From assembly GCA_964520045.1 (NCBI GenBank), contig CAZFMJ010000004.1:10919-74918 (forward strand): a stretch of DNA of 64,000 bases, written 5' to 3'. A program made the position numbers and the translations under genes. Shown here in pieces: positions 40,901-46,900 of the stretch (position 1 is its first letter; each line of letters starts with the position of its first letter). Under the pieces are notes generated by a model. That model saw only the letters and a list, made by a program, of their open reading frames with translations, searched no databases and was not told the origin of the DNA. This DNA is from CAZFMJ01 sp964520045 (lineage in GTDB: Bacteria; Elusimicrobiota; Elusimicrobia; Elusimicrobiales; CAZFMJ01).

Positions 40901-43900
40901 CCTGAACAGTCCACTGTCCGGTGGCCGAGATAGAAAGAGTCTGCCCGCCGTATATATTCACGTCCATGTACGCTCCGCACCATTCGCTGTAGCACACCGC
41001 AGCGCTCGCGTTTACGGACGGCTTAACCGTGCGGATACCCGAAGTTATGGGCGCGAACTCCGACACCTGCCCCTGCGTAAGACCCATACCGGAGCTGGAA
41101 ACTATCACGCCTATTGAATCATCGTTTTGGACCTGGCCGGGATTAATTACTCCGGCGGTTATGAGAAAATACCGAGTGGCCGCTGTGACCAAAGGCGGCG
41201 CGGACAGATGATCGAGGTCGATTACAACCGGTGCCGTGGAAGACGCCGTGAAATAGCCGTTCCCCGTCCATTCATCGTCATAATCGCGCATGCCGTTGCC
41301 GTTGTAATCCCTGTACACGTCTACTTTAAAAGAACTCGGATCGCTTGTGCCTGCAGGAAGCAGACTTAGGTATTTAAAATATGCGTCAAGCCCGTCAGTC
41401 CAAACGCCTAGGTTAAGGATAGGCTCCTCGCTCTCATATGTGTTTTTGGACATATATCCCGAAAACGGCTGATAAGATACAAACATTGTTCCGCCCGGAA
41501 CGGCCGTTCCCGAGGATATTTCCAGATTAACATTATCCTCCACAACTCCCGCTGTCGCTGTTATATTGGGTCCGAACTGTCCGCTGCCTTCAAAAGAATC
41601 CCACGTTTTGTCTCCGTCTACGTCCGTGAATACGCGGACGTAATAATCAGAGCCCGGCGCGACAGGGATAGAATACGGCATGTAGGGATAGTACCCCGGG
41701 AACTCAATTTTATTAGCAAGCAGTCCTCCGGTGGCATGCCATGCTTCCACAATTATCCAGCCCTGCTGATCTCCGTTTTTAAGGATGGTGCCCGCGAATG
41801 TCCCCTGATTGTCAAGAGTTATATTTTTTCCGGTCTGAACCAAAGAACCCTGGGCAAGATATATGCCCGTGGCGCCGTATACTTCACCGGGCTTGCCGTA
41901 GCTTCCCTGCGGATTATTATTGCCGTCGGCATACGCGTAGACATAATAAGTAGCCGGGGCGGTCAAGTCAACGAAATGATAAGTATGTGGGAAAGAAGGC
42001 TGTGCGGATGAATACATCAAAACGTACGGATCAGTCGGGTTGTTCGAAGTGCTCAAATACACGTAAAGAGACCCGCCCGTGGAACCGGAATAAGAAACCT
42101 GTCCCTCTATTTCGCCTCCAGACAAACCGCCTTCGGGCGACCATGTCACATAGTTATTGGGGTCCATGCCTCTTTCGTTTACGGAACCCATTTTCGGTCC
42201 GCTTGCATTTGTCATGACAAGATTAAACGAATAAGCCGCGCCCGCCGTGTTTACGTTCGTTGAAACCGAGCCGTCAAAATTCCAGTTATTGAACGTAAGG
42301 TTCGCCCCTGACGGCGGATTCAGTATTAAAGCCGCTACCCCCGGCTGGAGCCCCATGAAGCTCACATTGTTCATCACGGCATTGCCCGTGTTAAGCGTAA
42401 TGCCCAGCACATTGTCAAAGGTGGTGCCTCCCGCGCTGTTTACCGTGACCGTCCCGCCCAGTATGTATATGGGATATTGCCCGTAATCTACGCCGGATAT
42501 GAAGGCTGAGGAAGCCCCTCCGCTCCTGAACGTTCCGGAAGAAGTCACCGTCAGTCCCGCTGAGCCGAGATACAGCGGGCTGTTCGAATTTACCGCGTTC
42601 AAAAAGAGCGTTCCGTTGGAAGCGCCCCCTACGGTGATTCCTCCTTTCGCCTGCAGTGACTGGCCGTTAGTGTCAAGCGTTCCGCCCTGAATATCGATGG
42701 CATTATCCACGGTAAGCTGGTTAAAAGACGGGCTCTGCACTATTCTCACCGTTCCGGTGAACGACGGCCCCAGAGTGAGGCTCTTGGACGTGTTCCAAAA
42801 GATATCCCAGTCGCACTGTTTATCGGCATTTGTCCCCACTCCATCGAATACGACATCATCGCCGTATCCCGGCGGCATATTGCCTTCCCAGTTATTAGCG
42901 TCCGTGGCGTAATCAGTGACTCCGTTTCCGGTCCATCTGGCCGCTTTGGCCTGTATCCATGCCTTAAAGAAAAGTTCTCCGTAATTGCCGTCATAATAAT
43001 CATCGTCGTTCATCGCAAGGAACAAATCTCCGCTGTTTTCTCCGGAACTTATCGTACTGGAAACGCCTATTAATTGCCATGCTCCGGAATAACCCACTCT
43101 CGCGACAAGAGCTCCGCGCGGAGCGGATTCAATTTTACAGCCCGCGGAACAGGAACCGCTTCCGGCAGGCCCCGTTTCCCCGTAACTGCCGCCGGCGCTC
43201 CATGTGCCGGTCGATTCAATATTCGCGGTCTGGTTATAACCCACCCAGAAATTGCCGTAATTTTCATAATTTCCGGCAAATACGCTGTTCGAAACTTCCA
43301 TTTGCGCGGAAGTCATAGGATAACTGCCGTCCGCAATATATCCCTTGCTCAGAGTGAAAGCGTTCTTGGATTGGATAGAAACGCTTACCGTTTTGCCCAA
43401 GGCTGAAAAATTATTCGGCCTTGCAAGCACATAATAAACGGACGGCGTCGTAGTAATGACTTCGTTTGAATACGTGGTTACCGTAAACGTGGAAACCCCC
43501 ATATTCCATATGTTGCCGACCATCTGATCGTCGTAATAATTATACTTGCCGTCTCCGTTTATTTCTTTGGCTATTGCAACGTCGCTTATTTCATTGTTGG
43601 CCATGACTACGCTGCCGACTATATTAAGCTCAATGCCGTTAAAATATGCTTCCCCTGAATTGACGGCGAGAGTGAACTTAAGCATCGGAGCATCATTATA
43701 CAGCTTGCCGTAAGGCAGAGCGGCATTCACGGCAGTGACGGTCATCGTGCCGGCCTCAACCGGCCCGCCGCCGCCGAAATTGACGGTTATGTAATTCGGA
43801 ACGCCGCCGGTAATCCAATTATCGGATGAAGTCCCGTTAGGTTCTCCTTCGTCGTAAACATTATTCATATTATTGTCTACGAATGCGAATGCCGTGACCA

Positions 43901-46900
43901 TAGAGTTGAAATAAGTTGAAGGAGGAAGCTCCGTATTCCAAGGCGAAGCGGGGGCCATTTCCCTCAGCATTTCGTCGGGAGTGAGCAAAAATTCGAGATA
44001 TGCCGTACCGGCCGGCTTGTTGTTCATCGTAACCGCAACGGGAGCAGGATCAACTATAGTGATAGTCCCGCTTCCAAGTCCGCCTTCGGGCACGAAAATT
44101 CTGGCTATGCCGAACGGCTCGCCTGTATTTCTCTGCATCTGGAAATTACCGTCTGTGTCCCTGAACGCAAACACATAGTAAGTCGCCGGGGCAGGCAGGC
44201 TGAAGAACTGAAAATTGGTGTCGGGCTGCAAACTCGGATTGGAAACCATGCGCCCGTATCCAACGCTTGAAACCAAAACCACGTAATCGCCCGAAGACCC
44301 GGAACCCTGAAAATCAATCAAAGCCTGTAGATTGCCGGTTCCTCCCCCTCCTCCGCCCGTGAATTCGGTATACGGGAACTTGCCCGTGCTAACGTCATAT
44401 TCATTTTCAGCGCCGCCCAAATACGTGCCGGCGGCATAAACATTGCCTATTGAATCCAACGCAATTCCTCCGGGCTCATAGCTCTGGTCAAAACTCTTTA
44501 TGGCAGAAGCGATATAGCCCAAATCGGCGTCAAATTTGCCAACTACCACATCGTCGTTGGTCATTCCGTCATAGGTATTGCCCTGGACATATATGTTTCC
44601 GTCCTGCGCAATCTTTATAAAGGCCGCGTCGTCGGCGCCGTTCCACTGATAGAAAGCGGTCTGCGCAAGGCCGGAATTATAGCGCACAATTCCGATATCC
44701 CTGCCGTTTTGAGCGCTGGGCACGGCTCCGGTAAGGAACAACTCTCTGGTGCTGTCCTTGAAAGCTATGCTCATCCAGCTGTGTTCGCTAAAATACGCGT
44801 TTGTATATGCGCCTGAAGACACAAATGCAAGAGAAGAATTCAATTTAGCCGTGACGTAATTAGTTGTCCCGCCTATAAAGTTATACCCCGCCAGATAGAC
44901 GCTGCTGTCGGTATTATCAACCGCCACACCGTAACCTTCGTCATTTCCGCCGGCGTCAAATGTGCCGAGAACAGGAGACGCGAGGTCATAGCTATATTTC
45001 ACGAATTTATAGTCAGAAGGCGGGCCCATGTGCGGTCCTGCCTCCGACTCCGAGCCTATCACATAAACATTACCCGAGTTATCAACCGTTATTCCGCGCG
45101 CAGAAGCGTCGCCTGAAAGCACTGCGGACGAGATAAGAACGAGACTGTCGTTATATCTGTATGTGCCAAAACCTGTGTCCGCTATCTGTCCCGTAACATA
45201 AACGCCGTTATTGTTTACGGCTATGCCCGTTGGGTACAATTCGGTTATTACCGCATGCGCCTGCTTATTTCCCAAAGTATCATACTTGTAGACTATTCCG
45301 CCGATACCCGAAGATATAGCTATGCCGTACACGTAGCCGTTGTTATACGCCAACCCCTGAGCCATATCCATATCCCCGCCGTCGTACACCGCGCCGCTAG
45401 TCTGGTTGAAATCTCCCGAGAAAACCGGCGTCCCCCCCCCGCCTCCTCCGCTGAAAGTCAAAACAACGGGATTAGAAGCTGAAGAAGACGCCCATACCGA
45501 ATAGGTGACGGAACTTTCGCCCGCGTCATACTGTCCGTTTTCGGGATTATTGTCCACAAATGCGTTAATGGTTACGTCGTAGCCGAAATAGGGAGACGGC
45601 ATAACTCCGGTTTCAAAATACGAATCCGTGGTAGATTCAATATACCCGCTGTACCCCGGAATGTTGACAAATTCAGCTATGACTCTGTCTCCGGCCGGCT
45701 TATTACTAAGCGTTACCGCCATTACGGCTGGGTCGACCACATTTAGCGGAGTGCTGAACGAACCGGCAGTCCCCATGTAATACGACATCCAACCCATAGG
45801 TTCGGTAACCGCGTCTTTCTGGTAGCTTCCGCTCGAGTCCGTGTCCCGCGAGGAAAAAATAAAGTAGGTTGTATTTGAAGAGAGCCCCTTGAATGTGCCT
45901 GACGCGCTGGGCGAGTAAACATACCCCGCGCCGGTATACGGGTCCCCCAGATCGGTGGAAAGGACTATCGAGTAATTGCCCGCATTCACCGAGCCGAGAT
46001 AATTTAAATTGACCGTCAAATCCGAAGTCCCGCCGTAATAGCGCTGTGTGACGGGCATATTGACCGTTGTGGTGGCATTCTCAACGACAGAGAGACCGAG
46101 ACTGCTTAATCCGAAAGTTTCACCCGCATCGGGACTTCGGTTGTCATTCCGGTCAAAATAGGCGAACACCGCATAATCGGTACCCGGCACTATACCCGAA
46201 AAATCGTATAGAGCAGTGTATACGCAGGTAGAACAGTTAAAAACCGTATTTACATACAAATGCTCGTCGTCTTCAACGACCAACGAGCCCGCTAAAGGAT
46301 CCCCGTGAACCAATGCGACCCGGAAATTTCCGCTATTCAGACCAAGATTAAGAGTTCCCGCAACCGAGCCCATCTCATGTAAATCAATTGAGCCGGCATC
46401 CACTACGGTATCCGAAGCCGCCGCCACAGCCACAGCATTGGTGTTAAAATACGCCATCGGTCCCCATGTGCCTTTATATCCCAAAGGCTCAAAACCCCTT
46501 GGCTCCATGTCTCCATTTTCGTCTACGAAGGCAAATATGTACAGGTTTGCCGGAGCCGGCACGTTATACACCGTAACGGGAGCGCCGGACGAAACAGCTG
46601 ACATATAGATAGGAGAACCGTCTATGTTATCCATGAATGCCACATAAAAATTCCCCGTATGGGAACCGGAGTAATTTATGGTCATGTTTATCGACCCTGT
46701 CGCTGAATATATGGTGAAATCATGGCCGGAGCTGGTCTGGCCCACCCCGACTTCCATACCCCCGCTTTCTATCTGGCCGTTCATGTCCGGATTTCCAAGA
46801 ACATATCCCGTTATCTTTGAACTGCGGTCAGCCTGCACCGGAAGCGAATACGCATACTGCGTTGTTCCCCCCGCGAGCGGGATAACGACTGAGCTGACAA

